From Geothrix sp. SG200 (GTDB lineage Bacteria; Acidobacteriota; Holophagae; Holophagales; Holophagaceae), in assembly GCF_022808935.1 (NCBI RefSeq), contig NZ_JAKZFR010000004.1, forward strand, positions 62,001 through 126,000: a stretch of 64,000 bases of DNA. Direction: 5' to 3'. Positions 27,014-34,239 of the stretch are shown here, in pieces. The translations under genes and the position numbers were made by a program. Each line of letters opens with the position of its first letter. Positions within the stretch are counted from its first letter, which is position 1. The notes beneath the pieces were generated by a model. That model ran no database searches. It saw nothing but the letters and a program-made list of their open reading frames with translations, and had not been told where the DNA came from.

Positions 27014-29689
27014 ATGCAACACCGGCCCTTGAAACACCTCTGTGGCGCCATCGCGGCCACCACCCTGCTCCTGGCGCTGATCGCCTGCGACGGCAAGACC
27101 GGACCGGCCGGAGCGAACGGCGCCAACGGCATCAACGGCACCAATGGCACCAACGGCACCAATGGCTCCAACGGCACCAACGCCGTCATCACGGTGAACG
27201 CCGCGCAGCTCACCAGTGACCAGTGGGCGAAGCTATCTCTCAAGGGGTCCATCAATAGCGTCACCATGGGCGGCGCGCCTGTCGTGACCTTCACGATTAC
27301 GGATGGCACGGGCACTCCGGTGAGCGGCCTGGCCGTCAAGAACGCGAGCGGGAACTACCCCAACTTCGGATTCAGCATCGCCAAGCTGATCCCCGCCGCG
27401 GCGGCCACGGGAACCCCCAGCCGCTGGGTGAACTACGTCGTCACAGAGACGCCCGCCGCCGGACAGACCGCCGTTCCCCACTTCGCGGAGCATGAGAACG
27501 ACGGAACCCTAAAGGACAACCTCGACGGCACCTATACCTACACCTTCGCCTTGGACATCACCAAGGTCAAAGGCTACGTGGATGCGGCCACGGTCTACGA
27601 TGCCACCCACCTCAAGGCTGACCTGGACGACCTGACCTACGACCCGACCCTCACCCACCGGCTGATCATCACGGCGGGCGGGAACCAGCCCGGCACCACG
27701 ATCCAGACGCTGGATTCCGCCAACCTGGCCTACGACTTCATCCCCTCCACGGGCAAGGCCGTCACCGCCACGGATCCCCAGCGGGTGATTGCCGACCAGG
27801 CGGCCTGCAACAGCTGCCATACCAAGCTGTCCTTCCACGCCAACTACTTCCCGCCCATCCATGACGTCCTGCTGTGCGTGGTCTGCCACACCGAGCAGCA
27901 CAAGTACGGCGCCACCGAATCCCTGCCCGCCACGGGCAACGTCCTTGTCCCCGGCGCCTACGGCATCTTCACCGCGCGACTCCAGGATCGCGCGTTGCCC
28001 AACTTCCCCAACATGATCCACAAGATCCACACGGGTGAGCTCCTCACCTACCAGGGCTACAACCAGTTCGGCACCCAGTACAACGAAGTGACCTACCCTC
28101 AGGACCTGCGGAACTGCACCAAGTGCCACAGCGCTTCCGCGGCTCCCCAGGGCGGCAACTGGGCCACCACCCCCAGCCGCCTGGCCTGCGGCGCCTGCCA
28201 TGACGCCATCATCTGGGCCACCGGTGCCAACCATGCCGGCGGCGCCCAGATGAACGACCAGAACTGCGCCGGCTGCCACGGGGCCTCGCAGATGCAGGTC
28301 ATCCACACCCCGCTGGTGGCCCCCAACAGCAACTGGGGCCCCGGAACCCACACCAACGGGTCGTACGTCGCGGACTACAAGGACATCCTGCCGGCCGGCG
28401 CTCACCAGATCACCTACGACCTGAAGAACGTCACCCTGAACAGCAGCGCCCAGCCGGTCTTCACCTTCCGCTTCCTCAAGGACGGCGCTCCGGTGGCATT
28501 CAACACCTACGCGGCCGGCGTCACCACGGAGCTCATGGACGGGTACGTGGGCAGCCCCAGTCTCTACCTGGCTTACGGTCTGCCGCAGGATGGCATCACA
28601 GCTCCGGCCGACTGGAACGCCACCACGAGTGCCTACCTGAAGAACATCTGGAACGGGACCCAGGCCACCAATACTTCTGGATCCTCGAGCGCCGGGACCT
28701 TGACCGGACCTGATGCGGACGGTTACTACACCGCCACCCTCACCGGCGTGATGATTCCCGCCAACGCCACGCAGATCACGGGAGGCATCGGCTACGTCTA
28801 CAGCTACGGCACCCAGCCCCTGACCCAGATTGACCTGCCGGATGCCATCTTCGCCTACGATCCGGTCACGACCAAGGGCGGCCTGAGCGTTCCGGCGCCC
28901 AACGTCACGAAGCTGGTCAGCGGGACCCTGCCCGCCGGCTTCGCGGTCCAGAAGGCCCGCCGCTCCATCGTCTCCAATCAGAAGTGCAACGACTGCCACG
29001 CCTATCTGGGCGTGTTCACCGAGAAGGTCTATCACGCTGGCGAGCGCAACGATGCGCCGACCTGCACCTTCTGCCACAACGTGAACCGTGTGAACAGCGG
29101 CTGGGGCGTGAACATCAAGGATGCCGTCCACGCCATCCACGCGGCCGACAAGCGGGCCAACAAGTTCTCCTGGGAAGTCTCCGCGGGCGACTACTACTGG
29201 GAGGTCACCTACCCGGCCATCCTGAACAACTGCGAGGCTTGCCACGTGGCCGGCTCGTACGACTTCAGCAACAGCACCAACGCCGCCGCGCTGCCGAATC
29301 TCCTCTGGACCACCGTGGCCACCGGCACCACGCCCGCGACGATCAACTACGTCAAGGGTGACGGCACCGACGTCCTTCCGGGCACCTACTATTCGCCCTT
29401 CGTGACCGCGGCGACCACCTACGGCTCCGGCTACGCGTTCAATGTCAACGCCGGCAACACCGGTGCGAACTACACCAACGCGGCGTCCACGACGCTGGTG
29501 AGCTCGCCGATCACAGCGGCCTGCTCCAGCTGCCACGATTCCGCGGCGGAGATCGCCCACTTCCGGGGCAACGGCGGGGCCTTCTATGAACCCCGCGCCA
29601 CGGCGCTCCTCAAGGTCGAGCAGTGCATGGTCTGTCACGGCCCCGGCCGCACGGCGGACATCAAGGCTGTCCACATGACGTTCAAGTGA
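27014..29689 (+). CDS. OmcA/MtrC-type decahaem lipoprotein cytochrome, copy 2
   Basis: The 891-residue paralogue of copy 1 starts MQHRPLKHLCGAIAA and has a lipobox (LLALIACDG, Cys about 25), a Gly-Thr-Asn-Gly linker and ten CXXCH motifs in two sets: CNSCH, CVVCH, CTKCH, CGACH, CAGCH and CNDCH, CTFCH, CEACH, CSSCH, CMVCH. Motif order and flanking residues (ACGACHDAI, NNCEACHV) match copy 1 closely, so these are tandem duplicates. AAGGAGGATG precedes the start. It has its own promoter module upstream and terminator downstream, so unlike copy 1 it is probably monocistronic and separately controlled. Confidence 0.93.
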   Translation: MQHRPLKHLCGAIAATTLLLALIACDGKTGPAGANGANGINGTNGTNGTNGSNGTNAVITVNAAQLTSDQWAKLSLKGSINSVTMGGAPVVTFTITDGTGTPVSGLAVKNASGNYPNFGFSIAKLIPAAAATGTPSRWVNYVVTETPAAGQTAVPHFAEHENDGTLKDNLDGTYTYTFALDITKVKGYVDAATVYDATHLKADLDDLTYDPTLTHRLIITAGGNQPGTTIQTLDSANLAYDFIPSTGKAVTATDPQRVIADQAACNSCHTKLSFHANYFPPIHDVLLCVVCHTEQHKYGATESLPATGNVLVPGAYGIFTARLQDRALPNFPNMIHKIHTGELLTYQGYNQFGTQYNEVTYPQDLRNCTKCHSASAAPQGGNWATTPSRLACGACHDAIIWATGANHAGGAQMNDQNCAGCHGASQMQVIHTPLVAPNSNWGPGTHTNGSYVADYKDILPAGAHQITYDLKNVTLNSSAQPVFTFRFLKDGAPVAFNTYAAGVTTELMDGYVGSPSLYLAYGLPQDGITAPADWNATTSAYLKNIWNGTQATNTSGSSSAGTLTGPDADGYYTATLTGVMIPANATQITGGIGYVYSYGTQPLTQIDLPDAIFAYDPVTTKGGLSVPAPNVTKLVSGTLPAGFAVQKARRSIVSNQKCNDCHAYLGVFTEKVYHAGERNDAPTCTFCHNVNRVNSGWGVNIKDAVHAIHAADKRANKFSWEVSAGDYYWEVTYPAILNNCEACHVAGSYDFSNSTNAAALPNLLWTTVATGTTPATINYVKGDGTDVLPGTYYSPFVTAATTYGSGYAFNVNAGNTGANYTNAASTTLVSSPITAACSSCHDSAAEIAHFRGNGGAFYEPRATALLKVEQCMVCHGPGRTADIKAVHMTFK
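27116..27181 (+). repeat. Nine-base repeat encoding Gly-Thr/Ser-Asn linker in decahaem copy 2
   Basis: Seven AACGGC-containing units encode Asn-Gly-Ala/Ile/Thr/Ser repeats. One unit reads Gly-Ser-Asn and one Gly-Ala-Asn, showing drift from the pure Gly-Thr-Asn unit. Confidence 0.9.
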
Positions 29690-29734
29690 CATGAGGGGCC
29701 AGGCCCTCGGCTCTGGCCCGCCACTCCACCCCTT

Positions 29735-29772
29735 CCGGGACTCGGCGCCTTCAGGCTTCGGGTCCCGGTTTT
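29735..29772 (+). terminator. Terminator after decahaem copy 2
   Basis: CCGGGAC (29735-29741) pairs with GTCCCGG (29762-29768), followed by TTTT. A smaller stem GGGCCAG/CTGGCCC at 29696-29719 precedes it. Confidence 0.65.
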
Positions 29773-29924
29773 CATCTGGTCGACCGGAAAAACCACGCGC
29801 CTGAGTCTCAGCGGAGAGTTGGGAAATCTGCTGCCGTGGAGGTCCTCTATGCATCTTATTGCTACATAGGAAGAGATCTATCGTTTCGATGTCCACCATT
29901 TGATTTTCCAAACAAGGATTCGGT

Positions 29925-29985
29925 GGTGACTCGAGTCACAAGGGCGGTTGACTCATTAAATTACCGTTAGATCATCATTGACGAA
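29925..29985 (+). promoter_or_regulatory. Conserved regulatory module B
   Basis: GGTGACTCGAGTCACA (29925-29940) is a Crp/Fnr-type palindrome (GTGA-N6-TCAC). GGTTGACTC starts exactly 21 bp after its first base, then TTAAATTACCG and ATCATCATTGACGAA, as in modules A and C. It lies 257 bp upstream of decahaem copy 3. Confidence 0.75.
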
Positions 29986-30016
29986 TCCCTGACGGAACAT
30001 TCCTACCGGGAGGTGT

Positions 30017-30178
30017 GTGGTGTCCATGTCACAGGCCATCGCCCGTGCGAGGCGCGCCCTTCCCGGAAGGCGTTCTCCAGTGCTCGTGCTCGCAGGAGGC
30101 GACGACTGCGCTGATACGACGGAATCCCTTTCCAACCCCTACCCCACAACGCAGCTCGACTCCCTGAAAGGAGCATGA
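30017..30178 (+). other. Upstream ORF of 53 codons before decahaem copy 3 (rrf2-like start)
   Basis: Behind GGAGGT, GTG 30017 opens a frame starting MVSMSQAIARARRALPG and ending with TGA at 30176-30178, three bases before the cytochrome ATG at 30182. The first codons and the ribosome site align with the rrf2 start region at 33030-33055. It may be a decayed rrf2 fragment that now reads through by chance, or a leader ORF coupled to cytochrome translation. No known domain is visible. Confidence 0.4.
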
Positions 30179-30181
30179 AGC

Positions 30182-32806
30182 ATGCAACAGAGACCTCTGA
30201 AACAGCTCTGCGGAGCCCTCGTGACGGCCGCGGCGCTTCTGACGCTGATCGCCTGCGACGGCAAGACCGGTCCTGCCGGCGCGAACGGCCTCAACGGCAC
30301 GAACGGCACCAACGGCACGAACGGGACCAATGGCACCAACGGCACCAATGCCGTTCCGCTTGTCGATGTCGCCAAGCTGTCCCCTGAGCAGTGGGCCGCC
30401 CTCAAGCCGGTGGGCCAGATCACGGGCGTCACCATGGGCGCCGCTCCGGTGGTGAACTTCACGCTCACGGACGCCGCCGGCACGCCCATCGTGGGCCTCG
30501 GCGCCGTCACGTCGAAGAGCACCGTCCCCGATCGGAGTGGGAACCTCGCCACGCTGACCGGCTATCCCAACCTGGCCTTCGCCGTCGCGAAGCTGGTGCC
30601 TGAGGATGCCACCACCAAGGCTCCCAGCAAGTGGGTCAGTTACATCGTGACCTCCGTGCCGGTCATCAAGGCCTCCACCGGCGCCGCGATCGCGGCCGGC
30701 CCCACCACGCCAACCACCGACAACACCGGCACGCTGGTGGACAACGGCGACGGCACCTACAAGTACACCTTCTACCGTGACATCACCAAGACGCAGGCTG
30801 CCCTGGACGCGGCGACCTACACCGCTCCCAGCGTCAAGGCCGATCTGGGCGACGTGACCTATGCGCCCACGCTCGTCCATCGCATCACCCTGCAGTTCTC
30901 GGGTAACGCCCCCGGCACCGGCAGCAACACGCCTGATGGTGTGACGCTCACTCCGGGTGTCGCGTTGGAGAACCCCATCAACGTGATCTATGACTTCGTG
31001 CCTTCCACCGGCGCCGCTGTGGCGGCCGGCACGGACATCCGCGATGTCGTCTCCATCAACCGCTGCAACGAGTGCCATGGCAAGCTGGCCTTCCACGGCG
31101 GCGGCCGCGTCGAAGCCCGCTACTGCGTGGTCTGCCACACGGACCAGCGCAAGTTCGGCCGCGCTGAAGCCACCACCACGGCCACCGGCTACAGCGGCAG
31201 CACCTACAAGATCAACGGCAAGGCCGCTGGCGACTTCCCCACGATGGTGCACCAGATCCACATGGGCAAGGAGCTGACCAAGACCGGCTACAACTACGCG
31301 AACGTGCTCTACAACAACATCGGCTACTCCATCCTCGATGGCGGCCAGAAGATGTGCCTGAAGTGCCACTCGGCCGTGCCCCAGTCCACGAACTGGAACA
31401 CCAAGCCGACCCGGCTGGCCTGTGGCTCCTGCCACGACCAGGTGGACTTCGCCACCGGTGTGAACCACATGCCCGGGACCAACGTCCCCCTGACCGACGA
31501 CCAGGCCTGCACCATCTGCCACACGTCCGATGCGATCACGACCTACCACATGGCCAACAACGTGACGCCCAACAACCCGAGCATCCCCGCCGGGCTCAAG
31601 AACGTCACCTACGAGATCAAGTCCGCCGCGGCCACCGACACGACCGCGACCGTGGTCTTCAAGGTCAAGGTCGACGGCGCCGACGCGACCTTCCTGGCCC
31701 CCGCGGCCGGCATGGCCAACCCCCTGGATGGCTTCACGGGCTCCCCCAGCTTCCTGCTGGCCTACGCGCTGCCCCAGGACGGCGTGGCCGCCCCCGCCGA
31801 TTACAACAACCTCGGCAGCGGCGCCTCCAACTTCCAGCCGATCAGCGTCTCCATCGCCAACCTGCTAGATCCCAACTACGCCGCCACCCGTGGGACGCTC
31901 GCCGGCCCCGACGCGGACGGCTACTACACCGCCAACCTGGTGGGCACGAAGATCTTCCCCGTCGGGGCGAAGATGCGTTCCGTGTCCCTGCAGGGTTACT
32001 TCACCCAGGTCATTTCCACGGGTAACGTGGCCCGCCACGCCATCTCGGTCATCAAGCCCGTGACCGGCGACACGGTCCGCCGCACCGTCATCGATTCCGC
32101 CAAGTGCGCCAAGTGCCACGAGTGGTTCGAGGGCCACGGCGGCAACCGCGTCTACGAGGTCCAGGTCTGCGTCCAGTGCCACGTTCCCGGCCTGACCACC
32201 AGCGGCCGCGGCATCTCCGACGCCGCGCTGAACGCCTATGCGTTCTCCACTTCCGACCAGGCCATCCTCACCGCCTGGCAGTTCGACAAGACCCTGCCGA
32301 ACGCCGCCCTGGCGTTCCCGCAGGTCACCAACAACTTCAAGGACATGATCCACGGCCTGCACGCCGGGAAGGATCGCAACGACTCCATCAAGATCGCCCG
32401 CGATCGGACGCCGTCCGCGATCAACCTCATCGACGGGGCGAACATCGGCTTCCCTGGCATCCTGAACAACTGCCAGAGCTGCCACACCCCCACCGGCTAC
32501 AGTGGCGTGCCCGCCAACGCCCTGGCCTCCCGCCAGGAAGCAGACAACGGCGTGTTCCTCAACGGCACCAACCGCGCGCCGGCGGACGCCAAGGCCGCGC
32601 TGGCCACCAACAACGCCAATGACCTGGTGACCACGCCCTTCACGGCCGCCTGTGTCAGCTGCCACGACAGCACCATCGCCAAGGCCCACATGAACCAGCA
32701 GGGCGGGCAGGTCCTGGTGCTCCGTAGCGGCCTCAACCTGGCCGGGGAATCCTGCGGCACCTGCCACGGCGCCGGCGCCACGTTCGATCCCGCCAAGGTG
32801 CACTAG
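30182..32806 (+). CDS. OmcA/MtrC-type decahaem lipoprotein cytochrome, copy 3
   Basis: The 874-residue paralogue begins MQQRPLKQLCGALVTAA, nearly the same as copy 1, with lipobox LLTLIACDG and the longest Gly-Thr-Asn linker of the three. It has ten CXXCH motifs: CNECH, CVVCH, CLKCH, CGSCH, CTICH, then CAKCH, CVQCH, CQSCH, CVSCH and CGTCH. The second half is more diverged than copy 2 (for example CAKCHEWFEGHGGNRVYEVQ), so its exposed haem surface or partner may differ. The 5' flank (CTGAAAGGAGCATGAAGC) matches the flank of copy 1. Two hairpins follow the stop. Confidence 0.93.
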   Translation: MQQRPLKQLCGALVTAAALLTLIACDGKTGPAGANGLNGTNGTNGTNGTNGTNGTNAVPLVDVAKLSPEQWAALKPVGQITGVTMGAAPVVNFTLTDAAGTPIVGLGAVTSKSTVPDRSGNLATLTGYPNLAFAVAKLVPEDATTKAPSKWVSYIVTSVPVIKASTGAAIAAGPTTPTTDNTGTLVDNGDGTYKYTFYRDITKTQAALDAATYTAPSVKADLGDVTYAPTLVHRITLQFSGNAPGTGSNTPDGVTLTPGVALENPINVIYDFVPSTGAAVAAGTDIRDVVSINRCNECHGKLAFHGGGRVEARYCVVCHTDQRKFGRAEATTTATGYSGSTYKINGKAAGDFPTMVHQIHMGKELTKTGYNYANVLYNNIGYSILDGGQKMCLKCHSAVPQSTNWNTKPTRLACGSCHDQVDFATGVNHMPGTNVPLTDDQACTICHTSDAITTYHMANNVTPNNPSIPAGLKNVTYEIKSAAATDTTATVVFKVKVDGADATFLAPAAGMANPLDGFTGSPSFLLAYALPQDGVAAPADYNNLGSGASNFQPISVSIANLLDPNYAATRGTLAGPDADGYYTANLVGTKIFPVGAKMRSVSLQGYFTQVISTGNVARHAISVIKPVTGDTVRRTVIDSAKCAKCHEWFEGHGGNRVYEVQVCVQCHVPGLTTSGRGISDAALNAYAFSTSDQAILTAWQFDKTLPNAALAFPQVTNNFKDMIHGLHAGKDRNDSIKIARDRTPSAINLIDGANIGFPGILNNCQSCHTPTGYSGVPANALASRQEADNGVFLNGTNRAPADAKAALATNNANDLVTTPFTAACVSCHDSTIAKAHMNQQGGQVLVLRSGLNLAGESCGTCHGAGATFDPAKVH
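30284..30349 (+). repeat. Nine-base repeat encoding Gly-Thr-Asn linker in decahaem copy 3
   Basis: Tandem GGCACSAAC/T units encode Asn-Gly-Leu then repeated Asn-Gly-Thr. It is the purest and longest Thr-type run of the three paralogues. Confidence 0.9.
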
Positions 32807-32822
32807 ACAGCCACCACAGCCT

Positions 32823-32892
32823 GGAAGGGACGGGTCTCCCGTCCCTTCCACCACCCATTCGACCCGGAATCCGCCAAGGATCCGGGTCGAAT
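32823..32892 (+). terminator. Tandem hairpins after decahaem copy 3
   Basis: GGAAGGGACGGG/CCCGTCCCTTCC (32823-32849) is followed by ATTCGACCCGGA/TCCGGGTCGAAT (32857-32892), the second ending in TTCTTA. The double arrangement mirrors that after copy 1. Confidence 0.75.
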
Positions 32893-32946
32893 TCTTACGA
32901 AAGGGGCTGGGGTGGATCTGTGTTTTTTTACAATCTCCATCCAGAT

Positions 32947-33007
32947 GGTGACGAAGATCACAAGGATGGTTGACTCGTTAGATTACCGACGGATCCTCAT
33001 TGATGAG
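32947..33007 (+). promoter_or_regulatory. Conserved regulatory module C, upstream of rrf2 copy B
   Basis: GGTGACGAAGATCACA (32947-32962) followed after exactly 21 bp from its first base by GGTTGACTC, TTAGATTACCG and ATCCTCATTGATGAG. It is the third copy of the module at 26781 and 29925. Here the downstream gene is an intact rrf2, 93 bp from the palindrome start, so this is probably the parent arrangement. Confidence 0.75.
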
Positions 33008-33039
33008 GCCTCAATACAACCCTCTTCATGGAGGTGCGT

Positions 33040-33522
33040 GTGCTCCCCTTGTCACAGACCACCGGTTACGCGCTGCGCGCCATGCGATGCCTCCAGGAGC
33101 CCGGTGGGCAACCGGTCCTGGTGGAATCCGTGGCGGACTACACCGGCATCCCGAGATCCTACCTCTCGAAGCTGGTCCACAAGCTGGCCAAGAAGGGCCT
33201 GGTGACCGCCCGTCGCGGCCATCACGGCGGCGTCGTCCTGGCCAAGCCCTCGGCTGAGATCACGCTGGAGGACCTTTCTGAAGCCATCGACGGCGTGGCC
33301 TGGCGCAAGCGCTGCCTGATGGGCCTGGCCGGGTGCACGGAGGAGACGCCCTGCGTGCTCCACGAGTACTGGAAGCAGACCCTGCAGGAGATCCTGGTGC
33401 GGCTGCGCTCCGTCACCCTGGCGGACATGGCCCGCCATCAGGATCCAGGCGTGGAACGCTTCCGCGCCGACCATGGCTTCCTGGCCACGGCAGAGGCGGA
33501 ACGGAATCACGCTCCGGTCTGA
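33040..33522 (+). CDS. Rrf2-family transcriptional regulator, copy B
   Basis: The 160-residue protein (from GTG 33040) starts MLPLSQTTGYALRAM, with the recognition helix region GIPRSYLSKLVHKLAKKGLV (about 37-56) and wing RRGHHGGVVLAKP. CLMGLAGCTEETPC (about 94-107) has the C-X6-C-X5-C cluster spacing of copies A and C. GTG 33040 is preferred over ATG 33028 because GGAGGT sits at 33030-33035 and the resulting N-terminus matches copy C. As the intact regulator under the same upstream module as two decahaem genes, it is the best candidate regulator of the locus. Confidence 0.9.
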   Translation: MLPLSQTTGYALRAMRCLQEPGGQPVLVESVADYTGIPRSYLSKLVHKLAKKGLVTARRGHHGGVVLAKPSAEITLEDLSEAIDGVAWRKRCLMGLAGCTEETPCVLHEYWKQTLQEILVRLRSVTLADMARHQDPGVERFRADHGFLATAEAERNHAPV

Positions 33523-33553
33523 AGACCCGGAGCGGATGATTCGGGGCGGGGGA

Positions 33554-34099
33554 TCAGGCCTTCTTCGCGGTGGCCTTCGCGGCCGCGGGCTTCCGGGCCG
33601 GCGCCTTCGCCCCGGCCGGCTTGGCGGCCTTCCTGGGCTTGGGCTTGAGCTTCTTCTCGGGGAGCGCATCCGCCAGGCGCCAGGTGCGGCTCTGCTGTTC
33701 GAAGGCGCGGATCTCCTCCAGGGAGATGTCCTTCAGGCAGCGATGGATGTGGTCACGCTCGGACTTCCAGAAGGTGTGGGCGGGGCAGGCCCGCTCGTCG
33801 CTGCACTCCTTGAAGCCCAGCAGGCACTGATTGCGCCACTCGGAGCCGTCCACGGCCTCGGCGATGAGGTCCAGGGTGATCTCCTTGGCGGCCAGGGCCA
33901 GCACCACGCCGCCCTTGTTGCCGCGCTTGGCCAGCACCAGACCCACCTTCGCCAGCTTGTGGATCATCTTGGATAGGTAGGGCCGGGGGAAGCCTGTGCG
34001 GGCCGCCACGTCCACCACCAGCGTGGGCTTGCCGCCGGGATCCTCGAGGCAGCTCATGGCCAGGACTGCGTAACCGGAGGACTGGGACAGTGGGAGCAT
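33554..34099 (-). CDS. Rrf2-family transcriptional regulator, copy C, with Lys/Ala/Pro-rich tail
   Basis: The 181-residue protein starts MLPLSQSSGYAVLAM and is clearly paralogous to copy B (PRPYLSKMIHKLAKVGLVLAKRG). CLLGFKECSDERAC carries the C-X6-C-X5-C motif. After about residue 148 it has a basic, low-complexity tail of KPKPRKAAKPAG and AKAPARKPAAAKATAKKA type, like histone H1 or AlgP tails, which is not part of a normal Rrf2 protein. The tail could add non-specific DNA binding or compaction. ATG 34099 has AGGTG upstream; a GTG at 34105 is possible. The gene converges on copy B and ends 31 bp from it. Confidence 0.9.
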   Translation of the reverse strand: MLPLSQSSGYAVLAMSCLEDPGGKPTLVVDVAARTGFPRPYLSKMIHKLAKVGLVLAKRGNKGGVVLALAAKEITLDLIAEAVDGSEWRNQCLLGFKECSDERACPAHTFWKSERDHIHRCLKDISLEEIRAFEQQSRTWRLADALPEKKLKPKPRKAAKPAGAKAPARKPAAAKATAKKA

Positions 34100-34174
34100 G
34101 GTCACCTACGCAGAAATGGAAGATGATTCGATCAAGAATGATAGACGATCTTCAGGTCAATCACATCCAAAGAG

Positions 34175-34190
34175 TGTGATTTCTTTCACA
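34175..34190. promoter_or_regulatory. Perfect Crp/Fnr-type palindrome upstream of rrf2 copy C
   Basis: TGTGA-TTTCTT-TCACA is a perfect palindrome 76 bp upstream of ATG 34099 (minus strand). Read toward the gene, it is followed by a TTGACC element, as the palindromes of modules A-C are followed by TTGACT, though with wider spacing. Confidence 0.6.
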
Positions 34191-34196
34191 ATGGCC

Positions 34197-34222
34197 AAGG
34201 CCCCCGGATCTCCGGGGGCCTT
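34197..34222 (-). terminator. Terminator after the DHOD-like gene
   Basis: AAGGCCCCCGGA/TCCGGGGGCCTT is a strong stem 18 bp beyond the minus-strand stop at 34240. The stem is symmetrical and the T tract is short. Confidence 0.65.
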
Positions 34223-34239
34223 GTGGGTAAAAGAAGGCA

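Noticed and set aside
23551-30349. Repeats considered as a CRISPR-like array
   Set aside because: They are short in-frame Gly-Thr-Asn codon repeats in three genes, with no spacers.
34120-34140. FNR-like TTGAT site
   Set aside because: TTGAT-CGA-ATCAT has a 3-bp spacer, not the 4 bp of FNR sites.
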